Shown: one piece after another, positions 13,617 through 21,825 of the stretch
Layout of the letters: every line of letters begins with the position of its first letter
Numbering within the stretch: the stretch's first letter is position 1
Notes under the pieces: model-generated
Told to the model about the DNA's origin: nothing
Database searches by the model: none
Seen by the model: the letters and a program-made list of their open reading frames with translations, nothing else
NCBI GenBank assembly: GCA_964389305.1
Contig: CAYMEK010000064.1
Coordinates: forward strand, 1 to 24,810
Reading direction: 5' to 3'
Source of the DNA: CAYMEK01 sp964389305
Lineage (GTDB): Bacteria; Spirochaetota; Spirochaetia; SZUA-6; DRHE01
Length of the DNA: 24,810 nucleotides
Program-made: the position numbers and the translations under genes

Positions 13617-16181
13617 ATGAGCCGTATTGATCCATATTCTGACTTGAGCCAGGTCCTCCTTTCCGTTGAGAAGCCGGGCCGCTACGCCGGCGGGGAATAC
13701 GGGATAGTCTTGAAAGACCGTCCGCTGCTGCATGTCGCCATCTCCTATCCGGACCTGTACGAGATCGGTATGAGCAACCTGGCGCTGCGGCTGCTCTATC
13801 AGATGCTCAATTCCCTGGAAGGCGTGTACTGCGAACGCGTCTTCGCTCCGGCCGAAGACTTCGAAGCCGAGCTGCGAGCCCGCGGCATTCCTCTCTATTC
13901 GCTGGAAACCGGAACCCCTTTGAGGGAGCTGGATCTCGTCGGCTTTTCCGTGGGCTACGAGCTCACCTTGACCAACCTGCTCAATATCCTGGATCTGGGG
14001 GGAATACCTCCGCTTTGCCGCGATCGTCGGGAAGAGGATCCTCTAATATTGGCAGGGGGGCCTGCGGTGACCAATCCGCTGTCCTTCGGCTCCTTTGTGG
14101 ACGCGGTTTTCATCGGAGAGTTCGAAGGCGTTTCCGGCGAGATCGTGCCGCGTCTTCGCGATCTGAAGTCCCGGGGCGCCTCTCGCTCCGACCTGCTGAG
14201 CTACCTGTGGAGCCTGCCGTCGGTCTGGGCGGCGAACAAACGGGCAGTCGTTTGTAGGGCAATCTGGCGCGGCTTCGGCGATGTGCAGGACAGGCAGTCC
14301 ACGAGCGCCGGCGAGCCGGCGGAAAGGCTCCTGGGCGCCTGCCCGCCGGCGGTACAGCCGACAAGCGGCTGCACGCCGGTCTCCTTTCCGGTTCCCAACG
14401 TCAAGGCTGTCCAGGATCACGGGATAGTCGAGATCATGCGGGGCTGTCCGAACGGCTGCCGCTTCTGCCACGCGGGCGTTTTTTACCGGCCTTTTCGGCA
14501 GAAAGACGCGAAACAGATCTGCCGGGAGGTCGAGGAGCAGGTGTTCCGCTATGGATACAGGGAGGTAACCCTGTCTTCGCTCTCCTCGGGGGACTATCCG
14601 GATCTTCCCTCTCTGGTCAGAGGCTTGACCGCCCGTTTCCAGCCGTACAAGGTCTCTTTCTCCATGCCTTCTCTACGCATCGACTCTCTGACTCTCGATC
14701 TGCTGTCCGAGATTTCCACGGTGCGAAAGAGCGGGCTAACCTTTGCCGTAGAAACGCCGCTTCAGGACTGGCAGCTGGGACTGAACAAGCCGGTAACCTT
14801 GGACAGGACCCTCGAGCTTCTTGCCGAGGCCAGGCAGAGGGGGTGGCGGACCGCCAAGTTCTATTTCATGGTCGGGCTGCCGGTAGCCCGTGGAGAAAGT
14901 GAAAGCGAGGCGATCATCGAGTTTTTAGCCGAAGTGCGCCGCAGAACCAGGATGAGCCTTAACGTCAACGTCTCCTGTTTCATACCCAAGCCGCATACGC
15001 CTTTTCAGTGGGCAGCCCAACTCGGTGAGAACCAGGCTCTCGACCGGATCATGACGGTCAAGCGGGCGCTGTCGGGCAGAGGTATTACCGTGCGCTATCA
15101 TTCGCCGTTTCTTTCGCTGCTGGAGGGCGTGGTTTCCCGCGGCGAGGAGAGGGTGGGGGATCTGTTCTACCGGGCGTTCCGGGAGGGCGCCAGGTTCGAC
15201 GCCTGGGAGGAGAAGGTGAAGCGGCAGTTATGGAAAAGGCTTTTTGCAGAGGCAGGGTGGGAGGTGGAAGCCGAGACCTGCCGTTCGCGCGATCTGCAGG
15301 AGCCGCTTCCCTGGAAGGGTATTCAGTTAGGGGTGAGCAACTCTTTTCTGCTCCGGGAGTATGACCGGGCGCTTCGAGGCGAGCCGACTGCTCCCTGCTG
15401 CCCGGGCTGCGAGGAGCTGTGCGGGGTATGCGGGAAAGACGCTTCTGTCAGACAGGTCAAGCCGGTGGCGAGCGAAAACGGGGAAATACCGTCTTTTCAA
15501 CCTCAGGCCGAGCCTCGGCCGGGAACCGAAGGCCGGGTGCTCTTCTCGTTCGTCAAGAAAGACAAGGCTGTGTTTCTCGGCCATCTCGACCTCATGCAGA
15601 TCCTGGAGCGCGCCTTGCTGCGGGCCGGGTACGTATCCCGCTTCACAGAGGGTTTCAATCCCAAGCCGCGGCTGGAGTTCGCTCAGCCTCTCTCGCTGGG
15701 CATTGCCTCGGAGGGGGAGATTGCCCTGGCCGAGATTCGCAACTTCGACGGCGAGGAGTCGTTCCGCGCCGGCCTAAACGAAGTGCTCCCCGAAGGAATC
15801 AGGCTGCACCGTATAAAATGGATGCCCCCTTACCGTGCGGGAGAAAAGAAACGCTCCCTGATGTCGCTGTACTGGGGATCGGAGTATCGGATCGAAGCGA
15901 AGGATCGGTCCCGGCTCGGGCCGCTGGTGAAAACCGTGAACCGATGCGCAGCAGGCGAGGCGCTGGAGGTTCTCGAACGAAGGGACGCCGGCATGCTGGT
16001 TCTTGCCGGCCGGAGCGGAAAAGGAACGGGGAACATAGTCAAGCTGCTCGAACGGTGCGGCCTGCCCCATCCTCTTAGCTCCGGGGTGGCGATCAGCCGC
16101 ACCAGGGTGATGGCGAAGCGCCTCGACGCGCACGGGCCGGCGGAACTTCAACCTGCTGTCTATTTCGATCTCGATTTCTAA
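13617..16181 (+). CDS. Fused B12-binding-type radical SAM protein and DUF2344 (TIGR03960 + TIGR03936)
   Basis: This encodes 854 residues. Residues 1-170 resemble the N-terminal, B12-like domain of TIGR03960 radical SAM proteins (GEYGIVLKDRPLLHVAISYP, DLYEIGMSNLALRLLY, LILAGGPAVTNP). A radical SAM core follows with RGCPNGCRFCHAG (Cys277, Cys281, Cys284), the CX3CX2C iron-sulfur motif. A Cys-rich stretch CCPGCEELCGVCG lies near residue 586. From about residue 638, the DUF2344 part begins (GRVLFSFVKKDKAVFLGHLD, FTEGFNPKPRLEFAQPLSLG). In many bacteria these are two adjacent genes; here they are one. The reaction is unknown. Residues 207-258 are variable and Pro/Gly/Arg-rich with no family resemblance that I can see. 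No Shine-Dalgarno precedes the ATG; an in-frame TGA lies seven to nine bases upstream, so this is the first possible ATG. Confidence 0.85.
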   Translation: MSRIDPYSDLSQVLLSVEKPGRYAGGEYGIVLKDRPLLHVAISYPDLYEIGMSNLALRLLYQMLNSLEGVYCERVFAPAEDFEAELRARGIPLYSLETGTPLRELDLVGFSVGYELTLTNLLNILDLGGIPPLCRDRREEDPLILAGGPAVTNPLSFGSFVDAVFIGEFEGVSGEIVPRLRDLKSRGASRSDLLSYLWSLPSVWAANKRAVVCRAIWRGFGDVQDRQSTSAGEPAERLLGACPPAVQPTSGCTPVSFPVPNVKAVQDHGIVEIMRGCPNGCRFCHAGVFYRPFRQKDAKQICREVEEQVFRYGYREVTLSSLSSGDYPDLPSLVRGLTARFQPYKVSFSMPSLRIDSLTLDLLSEISTVRKSGLTFAVETPLQDWQLGLNKPVTLDRTLELLAEARQRGWRTAKFYFMVGLPVARGESESEAIIEFLAEVRRRTRMSLNVNVSCFIPKPHTPFQWAAQLGENQALDRIMTVKRALSGRGITVRYHSPFLSLLEGVVSRGEERVGDLFYRAFREGARFDAWEEKVKRQLWKRLFAEAGWEVEAETCRSRDLQEPLPWKGIQLGVSNSFLLREYDRALRGEPTAPCCPGCEELCGVCGKDASVRQVKPVASENGEIPSFQPQAEPRPGTEGRVLFSFVKKDKAVFLGHLDLMQILERALLRAGYVSRFTEGFNPKPRLEFAQPLSLGIASEGEIALAEIRNFDGEESFRAGLNEVLPEGIRLHRIKWMPPYRAGEKKRSLMSLYWGSEYRIEAKDRSRLGPLVKTVNRCAAGEALEVLERRDAGMLVLAGRSGKGTGNIVKLLERCGLPHPLSSGVAISRTRVMAKRLDAHGPAELQPAVYFDLDF

Positions 16182-16182
16182 G

Positions 16183-16245
16183 AGCCGGCGGCCTGCAGCC
16201 GGATTGCCGGGTGATCAGGCCAGGAACCCAGAGGCCTCGCCGGCT
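16183..16245. terminator. Hairpin between convergent genes
   Basis: AGCCGGCG (16183-16190) pairs with CGCCGGCT (16238-16245), continued by GCCT (16191-16194) with AGGC (16232-16235) across a two-base bulge. It begins at the stop of the radical SAM gene and lies just before the end of the nucleotidyltransferase gene at 16260. No T tract follows on either strand, so it is a weak bidirectional terminator at best. Confidence 0.4.
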
Positions 16246-16259
16246 GGACAGACGCAGGC

Positions 16260-16607
16260 TCAATCTCCGGCTTTCCGGGAATAGACCCACACCGTCTCTT
16301 CCTGGACGGCTCGGGCGAACCTGTCGCGCCGTCTCCCCAGGGCCGCCCACTCGGAAACGGTAATAACAAAGGCATCCGCCGGGACGGGCAGCTCCTCGGT
16401 AGGCCAGTACATGGGTCTTCGATCCTTCGGCGTATCGGAGCTGGAAACGACAATAACCAGGTCCACATCACTGCCGACCCCCCAGTCTCCGCGCGCATAG
16501 GAGCCCAAGTAACCCAGAGAGACCAGCTCCGGGCGCTTGGCAGCCTCCTTAAGAGCCCACCGTTTCACCGCGTTGTGGACTTCAGCCTTGCCCGGCCATG
16601 ACAGCAC
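16260..16607 (-). CDS. Minimal nucleotidyltransferase (second HEPN/MNT pair)
   Basis: This protein has 115 residues from the GTG at 16607-16605, which overlaps the end of the HEPN gene by 26 bp; the frame is open further upstream but overlaps more of that gene. The core GYLGSYARGDWGVGSDVDLV has Gly35-Ser36 and the metal aspartates 47 and 49 with the standard ten-residue spacing (GSX10DXD). The rest (PTEELPVPADAFVITVSEWA) supplies the third strand. The start is uncertain because no ribosome site is seen; translational coupling is likely. As in other MNT proteins it should transfer a nucleotide, probably to its HEPN partner or another target. It is unlike the MntA-type protein at 7217 in sequence and gene order. 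Confidence 0.7.
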   Translation of the reverse strand: MLSWPGKAEVHNAVKRWALKEAAKRPELVSLGYLGSYARGDWGVGSDVDLVIVVSSSDTPKDRRPMYWPTEELPVPADAFVITVSEWAALGRRRDRFARAVQEETVWVYSRKAGD

Positions 16608-16974
16608 GGACGTATTCAATGATCTCACCGGCACAGCCGATAGCCTCCTCCGACTGATAGGTCCCGTAGTGATGAAACGGCGCGCCCTCACTGTGGCCGT
16701 TCGGATAGCGGGTGGGAATATAGAAGTTGTCCAGAACCTTGGCCTTCTCGATCAGATCGCCGGGAGCAGAGACGGGAAGCTCGGCCAGAAGCCGGGCTAC
16801 AACGTGCCCCCATGCTTCCTGCTTGTAAAACAAATGCAGCGCTTTGGCGGCCAACTCGGCCGCCTGCTGAGCCGCAAAGCAGGCCCATTCATGTCGGCCG
16901 TCCTCTCTGGAAGCCTGCGCCTGTTCGAGGTTTCTTTCCGCCTGGGTGAGCCAGTCACGCGATCGATCCGGCAT
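16582..16974 (-). CDS. HEPN-domain protein (second HEPN/MNT pair)
   Basis: This is a protein of 130 residues. DRSRDWLTQAERNLEQAQAS and EWACFAAQQAAELAAKALHL match the W-x2-A--(D/N)L--A ... FAAQQAAEKALKAL pattern of the HEPN family often annotated simply as HEPN domain-containing protein. Unlike the HepT-type protein at 7555, it has no RX4HXY motif. It carries the other signature of its subfamily, FYIPTRYPNG with HYG after it. RNase activity is therefore less certain and it may be a substrate-binding partner. The -10 box TATAAT ends six bases before the ATG and no Shine-Dalgarno is present, so the message may be leaderless. The order is HEPN first, nucleotidyltransferase second. Confidence 0.75.
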   Translation of the reverse strand: MPDRSRDWLTQAERNLEQAQASREDGRHEWACFAAQQAAELAAKALHLFYKQEAWGHVVARLLAELPVSAPGDLIEKAKVLDNFYIPTRYPNGHSEGAPFHHYGTYQSEEAIGCAGEIIEYVRAVMAGQG

Positions 16975-16980
16975 CGGGGT

Positions 16981-17009
16981 ATTATAGGACCTTATCCGGT
17001 AAAAAACAA
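16981..17009 (-). promoter_or_regulatory. Promoter directly abutting the HEPN start
   Basis: On the minus strand, TTGTTT (17009-17004) and a perfect TATAAT (16986-16981) are 17 bases apart. Six bases separate the -10 box from the ATG at 16974, so the transcript would begin at or next to the start codon. Confidence 0.55.
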
Positions 17010-17085
17010 TATTGAACCGGCATTGGGTAAATCCATTATAATTGAGCCGTGGAGCTGAGCCCGGACGCCGCCAGCTCTGTCCCGC

Positions 17086-17898
17086 TTAGCGCCTCTCCCT
17101 CTTGATCTGCTCCCACAGGCGGTCCATCTCCTCCAGGCTCGCCTGCTCGGGGGTCGACCCTCCCAGCTGCAGCCGCTGTTCCAGCTCCCGGAAGCGGGCG
17201 ATGAACCTCTGGTTGGTGCCGTTGAGCGCCAGGGTGGGGTCGATGTTCATCAGCCTGCCGATATTCACGATGGTGAACAGAAGATCCCCCAGCTCCTGCT
17301 CGATCTCCCGGGGGTTCGCCGCGGAATAGGCTGCTTTCAGCTCTGCGATTTCTTCTGCCAGTTTGTCCCACACCGGCTCTACTTCCCGCCAGTCGAAGCC
17401 CACCTTGGAGACCTTTTTCTGGATCTCCAGGGCCCTTTCCAGGGGCGGCAGCGTGCGCGGGACCCTCTCCAGGGCCGAATGCTTGGGCTTCTTGCCCTCG
17501 ATGTGGTCCTTGATGTGGTCCCACTGCTCGATAACCTCATCCGGAGTGTCCTTCCTGGCGTCGCCGAACACATGAGGGTGCCTGCGCACCAGCTTGGAGC
17601 AGATATGCTGCAATACTTCGGTGAGCCGGAACGTACCCGCCTGCTCTTCCATATAGGCAATCATCGTTGCCACGAGAAAAAGGTCCCCCAGCTCTTCGGC
17701 GAGGTTCTCGTCGTCCTGCTCCTCGACGGCGCTGACGCACTCGTAGGCTTCCTCGACCAGGTTGGTGCGAAGCGAGTAGGGGGTCTGCTCCCTGTCCCAG
17801 GGGCAGCCGCCGGGACCGCGAAGGCGCTTTACAATTCGATACAGCTCGGCGAACCCTCTCGCCACATCATCGTCTGCTGCTATTTCTTCCTCAGCCAT
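17086..17898 (-). CDS. mazG: Nucleoside triphosphate pyrophosphohydrolase MazG
   Basis: This protein of 270 residues starts at the ATG 17898-17896, preceded by GAGGAA at short spacing. A GTG one codon earlier is too near that site. It shows the two tandem MazG domains of the full-length enzyme. The first contains LRGPGGCPWDREQTPYSL, LVEEAYECVSAV and ENLAEELGDLFLVATM; the second contains VGFDWREVEPVWDKLAEEIA and IEQELGDLLFTIVNIGRLMN. The EExxE and ExxD (here EELGD and EQELGD) motifs bind Mg and nucleotide. It hydrolyses NTPs to NMPs and PPi as a house-cleaning enzyme and may also act on (p)ppGpp-related stress nucleotides. It faces away from the UDP-glucose dehydrogenase gene, with about 200 bases between the starts. 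Confidence 0.93.
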   Translation of the reverse strand: MAEEEIAADDDVARGFAELYRIVKRLRGPGGCPWDREQTPYSLRTNLVEEAYECVSAVEEQDDENLAEELGDLFLVATMIAYMEEQAGTFRLTEVLQHICSKLVRRHPHVFGDARKDTPDEVIEQWDHIKDHIEGKKPKHSALERVPRTLPPLERALEIQKKVSKVGFDWREVEPVWDKLAEEIAELKAAYSAANPREIEQELGDLLFTIVNIGRLMNIDPTLALNGTNQRFIARFRELEQRLQLGGSTPEQASLEEMDRLWEQIKRERR

Positions 17899-18102
17899 CA
17901 CTTCCTCGTTTAGGTTCCAGGTTTAGATGAACGTAGCAATAACGGCGTCCAAATACAAGGGTAGGCCGGGTACCTTTCGATCGATGCTCCAGGGATTGAA
18001 AATCCCCGTGCACGTGATAATCTGTGCTGAAGCGAAACCTCGCAGCGAAGCGGCCACGGGAGCTCCTCAACTCCCCGGCCGGCGGATAAAGGAGCAGGCA
18101 AC

Positions 18103-19425
18103 ATGGCACGGAAGATCACCGTCATCGGAACCGGATACGTCGGACTCGTAACCGCGGTCGGGCTGGCGGATTTCGGCAATGAAGTGCTCGGCGTCGACCT
18201 CGACGAAGATAAGGTAAAAAAGTTGAACGCGGGAATCCCCACCATATACGAGCCTGGAATCGAGGAGTACCTGCAGAGGAATATCGCTTCCGGCCGCCTC
18301 TCGTTCTCCACCGACCTTGGTCGTGCCATCAGGGACTTCGAGGTGCTCTTCAACGCCGTAGGGACCCCTTCGAACAGCGACGGCTCCGTGGACCTGTCCC
18401 AGATCGATTCGGTAGTCGAGTCCGTTGCCCGGGCCATGGACGGCTACAGAGTAATCGTGACGAAATCCACCGTGCCCGTCGGGACCAACCGGAGAATCAA
18501 GGAGCGAGTCGGGCAGATAGCCGGCCTCACCGAGCTTGATGTCGTGGCCAATCCGGAGTTTCTGCGCGAGGGCAAGGCGCTGCAGGATTTTTTCCACCCC
18601 AATCGAATCGTTATCGGCTGCGAGAGCGCCAGGGCGCGGGAAACGATGGCGGACATCTATCGTCCGCTCTATCTGATCGCGACGCCTTTCGTCTGGTGCA
18701 GCCTCGAAACCGCCGAGCTGATCAAGTACGCGAGCAACGCTTTTCTGGCGACGAAGATCGCCTTCATCAACCAGATGGCCAACCTGGCCGAGGCAGCCGG
18801 CGCCGACATCCACACTATCGCCAGGGCCATGGGTATGGACGGCCGAATCAGCGCGAAGTTTCTCCACCCGGGTCCGGGTTTCGGAGGAAGCTGCTTTCCC
18901 AAGGATACCCGGGCCCTGGTTCGGATGGGGGAGCAGCTTGGCGTGGAGATGAGCCTGGTCAGGGAAACCGTCCGGGCCAATGAGGAGCAGAAACTGCGGG
19001 TCGTAGAAAAACTGGAGAGGCTCACTGGAGGTACGAGCGGAAAAACGATCGCAATGCTCGGTCTGGCGTTCAAAGCGGAGACGGACGACGTGCGGGAGTC
19101 TCCGGCGATTGCGATCGTCGAGGAGCTGCTTCGGCGCGGAGCAGCCGTTCGAGCCCACGATCCCAAGGCGATATCGAATTTCAGGAAATTGTTCCCGGAA
19201 GGAGTTCGCTATTGCAACGACGAGTTCGAAGCCGCAGCCGGTGCGGATGCCCTGGTCTTGTGCACGGAGTGGAACGAATATCGGAATATAGATCTCGGCA
19301 GGCTGAAGGAGCGAATGAAGGGAAGGGTAGTGGTAGACGCCCGCAACCTGCTGGACATTGACAAGACAGTACGGGAGGGCTTTGTGTACGAAGGCATCGG
19401 CAGGAAGCAATTCAGCCAAGGATAG
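18103..19425 (+). CDS. ugd: UDP-glucose 6-dehydrogenase
   Basis: This protein of 440 residues has the normal family length. An N-terminal Rossmann fold (ITVIGTGYVGLVTAVGLADF), STVPVGT near 122-128, Lys208 in ELIKYASNAFLATKI, and the catalytic Cys264 in GGSCFPKDT are all intact. The C-terminal domain (MLGLAFKAETDDVRESPA) is typical. It oxidises UDP-glucose to UDP-glucuronate with two NAD+ in the cytoplasm. AAGGAG lies nine bases before the ATG. It stands alone on the plus strand and converges on an operon encoding a glucuronokinase-like enzyme, a nucleotidyltransferase and PAPS synthesis. This places UDP-glucuronate supply in the same locus and suggests a surface glycan pathway. The stretch from 17899 to 18102 before it holds the divergent promoters, but I could not place boxes with confidence. 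Confidence 0.93.
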   Translation: MARKITVIGTGYVGLVTAVGLADFGNEVLGVDLDEDKVKKLNAGIPTIYEPGIEEYLQRNIASGRLSFSTDLGRAIRDFEVLFNAVGTPSNSDGSVDLSQIDSVVESVARAMDGYRVIVTKSTVPVGTNRRIKERVGQIAGLTELDVVANPEFLREGKALQDFFHPNRIVIGCESARARETMADIYRPLYLIATPFVWCSLETAELIKYASNAFLATKIAFINQMANLAEAAGADIHTIARAMGMDGRISAKFLHPGPGFGGSCFPKDTRALVRMGEQLGVEMSLVRETVRANEEQKLRVVEKLERLTGGTSGKTIAMLGLAFKAETDDVRESPAIAIVEELLRRGAAVRAHDPKAISNFRKLFPEGVRYCNDEFEAAAGADALVLCTEWNEYRNIDLGRLKERMKGRVVVDARNLLDIDKTVREGFVYEGIGRKQFSQG

Positions 19426-19466
19426 GTGCCGCCGCCCTTCCTTTCTCGGTGCGGCGTGTGCTTGCA

Positions 19467-19490
19467 GAAATAGCCGTCACCGGCTATTTC
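19467..19490. terminator. Perfect hairpin between convergent ugd and sat-cysC
   Basis: GAAATAGCCG (19467-19476) and CGGCTATTTC (19481-19490) form a ten-base perfect stem with a four-base loop. The stop codon of the sulfurylase-kinase gene (19486-19484) lies inside the arm. Both strands end the arm in a short TTTC, so it may terminate transcription from both sides. Confidence 0.5.
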
Positions 19491-21067
19491 CCGGCAATAA
19501 AGCCTTCCCCCTCGAGGTGCAGGATCACCAACTGCACTTCTTCGTCGACCGTGAGATCCGTGGTGTCCACTGCCAGCTCTGCATCGTCCGGCGGCTCGTA
19601 GGGATCGGAGATCCCCGTGAACTCCTTGATGATGCCGGCCCTCGCCTTGGCGTACAGGCCCTTGCGGTCCCGGGCCTCGCAAACCTCGAGGGGGGTGGCC
19701 ACATGGACCAGCACAAAGCCTCCGAGGGGCGCGATCATCTCCCGCACCTCCTTGCGGATCTTGTCGTAAGGGGCAATCGGGGCGCAGATGGCGATCCCGC
19801 CGTTCTTGGTAATCTCCGAAGCGACAAAGCCGATCCTGCGGATATTGATGTCCCGATGCTCTTTGGAGAATCCCAGTTCCGAAGAAAGGTGTTTGCGTAC
19901 GATGTCCCCGTCCAGGAGAGTTACCGGCCGGCCGCCCATCTCGAGTAGTCGTCCCATCAGGGCCGTGGCGACGGTGGATTTTCCGGAACCTGAAAGCCCG
20001 GTGAACAAAACGGTAAACCCCCTCTTGTGCTTTGGCGGATGGGTCCTTTGGAGCTCCGCCGCCACTTCGGGGAAGGTAAACCAGGAAGGAAGCTCGGAAC
20101 CTTCGGCGAGCCGGTTGCGGAGCTCGGTCCCGGAAATGCTCAATATCCTCGTCCCTTCCGGAACTCGTTCGGCCGGCACATAACGGTCCAGGTCCTCGTC
20201 GTACACCATGGCCTTGAAGGGAACCATACGGATACCCAGCTCTTTCTCATGCGCTTTGAGCATCTCCTGAGCCGCGTACGGGTCGTAGAAGGCGTTTCCT
20301 CGGGAATCGGAGCCCGGGCCGGCATGGTCGCGGCCTACGATGAAATGGGTGCAGCCGTGGTTCTTGCGGATGATGGCATGCCAAACCGCTTCCCGCGGGC
20401 CGGCAAGACGCATGGCCAGAGGCAGCAGGGACAGCATGGCCGTGTCCTTGGGATAGTGGGGGAGGAGGGCCTGATAGCAACGGACTCGGGTATAGTGGTC
20501 TACATCACCCGGCTTGGTCTGTCCTACGACCGGGTGAATGAGCAGGTTGGCCTGAGCGTCCTTGACCGCCTGCAGTGTCAGCTCGTAATGAGCCCGGTGC
20601 ATCGGATTACGGGTTTGAAAGGCGACCACCTTGCGCCAGCCCAGGCGGGCGAAGCGGAAGCGAAGCTCGAAGGGAGTAAGGCGTAAGGAACGAAAGTCGT
20701 AGCTTATCGGCAGGGAAAGNNNNNNNNNNNNNNNNNNNNNNNNNNNNNNNNNNNNNNNNNNNNNNNNNNNNNNNNNNNNNNNNNNNNNNNNNNNNNNNNN
20801 NNNNNNNNNNNNNNNNNNNGGGATCGGCCAGATCGTGCCGTCCGCAAGGCGCATTTTGTCGCAAACCGACTCGTAATCGGCCCTCTGCATGAATCCATCC
20901 AGGGGAGAGAATCCTCCGTTTAAGAGCAGCTCCAGGTCGCAGAGTTGCCGCGGGGTCAAATCCAGGGAAAGCCAATCCTTGGAGCTTTGTTTCAGCTCTT
21001 CGGCCCTTTCTTCCTCGACCAGCAGTTCGAGCAGTTTGCCGCCGTGGGGTTTGATCAAATGGTCCAT
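19484..21067 (-). CDS. Bifunctional ATP sulfurylase/APS kinase, interrupted by gap
   Basis: An N-terminal ATP sulfurylase (Sat) is fused to a C-terminal APS kinase (CysC). The Sat part shows GGFSPLDGFM, QTRNPMHRAHY (QXRNPXHXXH), GRDHAGPG and SISGTELRNRL. The kinase part shows the P-loop GLSGSGKST, DGDIVRKHL, RDINIRRIGFV and GLYAKARAG. The combined reaction is sulfate + 2 ATP to PAPS. The 100-N gap removes part of the Sat domain after GTIWPI; family length suggests about 250 bases are really missing there. The ATG overlaps the end of the nucleotidyltransferase gene by 13 bases, and AGAGGAG in that gene serves as ribosome site. No PAPS reductase or sulfite reductase gene is nearby, so use for sulfation rather than cysteine synthesis is possible but inferred. 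Confidence 0.88.
   Translation of the reverse strand: MDHLIKPHGGKLLELLVEEERAEELKQSSKDWLSLDLTPRQLCDLELLLNGGFSPLDGFMQRADYESVCDKMRLADGTIWPIXXXXXXXXXXXXXXXXXXXXXXXXXXXXXXXXXXLSLPISYDFRSLRLTPFELRFRFARLGWRKVVAFQTRNPMHRAHYELTLQAVKDAQANLLIHPVVGQTKPGDVDHYTRVRCYQALLPHYPKDTAMLSLLPLAMRLAGPREAVWHAIIRKNHGCTHFIVGRDHAGPGSDSRGNAFYDPYAAQEMLKAHEKELGIRMVPFKAMVYDEDLDRYVPAERVPEGTRILSISGTELRNRLAEGSELPSWFTFPEVAAELQRTHPPKHKRGFTVLFTGLSGSGKSTVATALMGRLLEMGGRPVTLLDGDIVRKHLSSELGFSKEHRDINIRRIGFVASEITKNGGIAICAPIAPYDKIRKEVREMIAPLGGFVLVHVATPLEVCEARDRKGLYAKARAGIIKEFTGISDPYEPPDDAELAVDTTDLTVDEEVQLVILHLEGEGFIAGK
20720..20819. other. Assembly gap (100 N) inside the ATP sulfurylase domain
   Basis: Exactly 100 N of unknown true length. 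The Sat segment between the N-terminal PUA-like part and the catalytic core is lost. Confidence 0.95.
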
Positions 21068-21825
21068 GATTCTCCTCTATAGATGCTGTTTATTTGTGCA
21101 TATAACTCTGTGGACCCGACGTCGTAGCACGGTTCGGTGAACAGGAAGGCATACATCGGGATGCGCCGGCACAGCCACTGGGCGAGGAAACCCGGCGCAT
21201 CGGGATCATTGCTTTCCGCCAGATACTGTCTGAAAAGCGGAATGATTTTCCTCGGGTAGATATAGAAAGCTATACTCTCTATCGACGATTTCGGGCGCTC
21301 CGGTTTCTCCTGAAACTCGAGAATGCGGCCATCCGTATCCAGTACGACGCATCCGTGCTTGTTCCGTATCCTTTCGATGTCACCTGTCTCATAGCAGGCG
21401 TTAACCGCCTCGCGCCTCCCCTTAAAACTGTCGATAAAATCAACCAGGCTGAACTCGAACATCTTATCCGAGCAGATCACCAGCAGGTCGTCGTCTATTC
21501 TTTTCCGATCTACCGCGAGTGCCAGGTCCCCGATGCTTCCCAGCCGCTGCTCGTTGGTCAGGGTCCCGTCATCGACGATTTCTATAAAACCTCTGTTTTT
21601 CAATCGCCTAAGCCGGCGGTACCGGTCCAGCCATTCTACAAAGGTCCTGTAGAACTTTCGATTCGTAACGACATAGACACGGTCGATATCCTCACATTCG
21701 GCGATCTTCTCCAGGGTATACTCGAGAATGGGCTTTCCGGCCACGGGCAGCAGGCTCTTGGGCAGGTTCCTGGTGAGGGGATAGAGCCGGGTGGCGTATC
21801 CGGCTGCCAGGACGATCGCCTTCAA
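21055..21825 (-). CDS. Sugar-1-phosphate nucleotidyltransferase
   Basis: This protein of 256 residues is a single NTP-transferase domain. It opens with KAIVLAAGYATRLYPLTRNL and PKSLLPVAGKPILEY, the G-G-T-R nucleotide-binding loop and PK-L-P signature; here Tyr-Ala replaces the common Gly-Lys/Gly-Thr. DDLLVICSDKMFEFSLVDFI holds the metal Asp region, followed by EFQEKPERPKSS (EKP motif). It should join an NTP and a sugar-1-phosphate with release of PPi. It starts with TTG (21825-21823), overlapping the TGA of the kinase gene, and overlaps the next gene by 13 bases, so the three are one operon. Its natural substrate is probably the product of the adjacent kinase, for example glucuronate-1-phosphate; this is inference. 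Confidence 0.85.
   Translation of the reverse strand: MKAIVLAAGYATRLYPLTRNLPKSLLPVAGKPILEYTLEKIAECEDIDRVYVVTNRKFYRTFVEWLDRYRRLRRLKNRGFIEIVDDGTLTNEQRLGSIGDLALAVDRKRIDDDLLVICSDKMFEFSLVDFIDSFKGRREAVNACYETGDIERIRNKHGCVVLDTDGRILEFQEKPERPKSSIESIAFYIYPRKIIPLFRQYLAESNDPDAPGFLAQWLCRRIPMYAFLFTEPCYDVGSTELYAQINSIYRGESWTI

Noticed and set aside
18067..19419. Antisense frame of 450 codons opposite ugd
   Set aside because: It mirrors the conserved ugd codons; the sense protein has all catalytic motifs.
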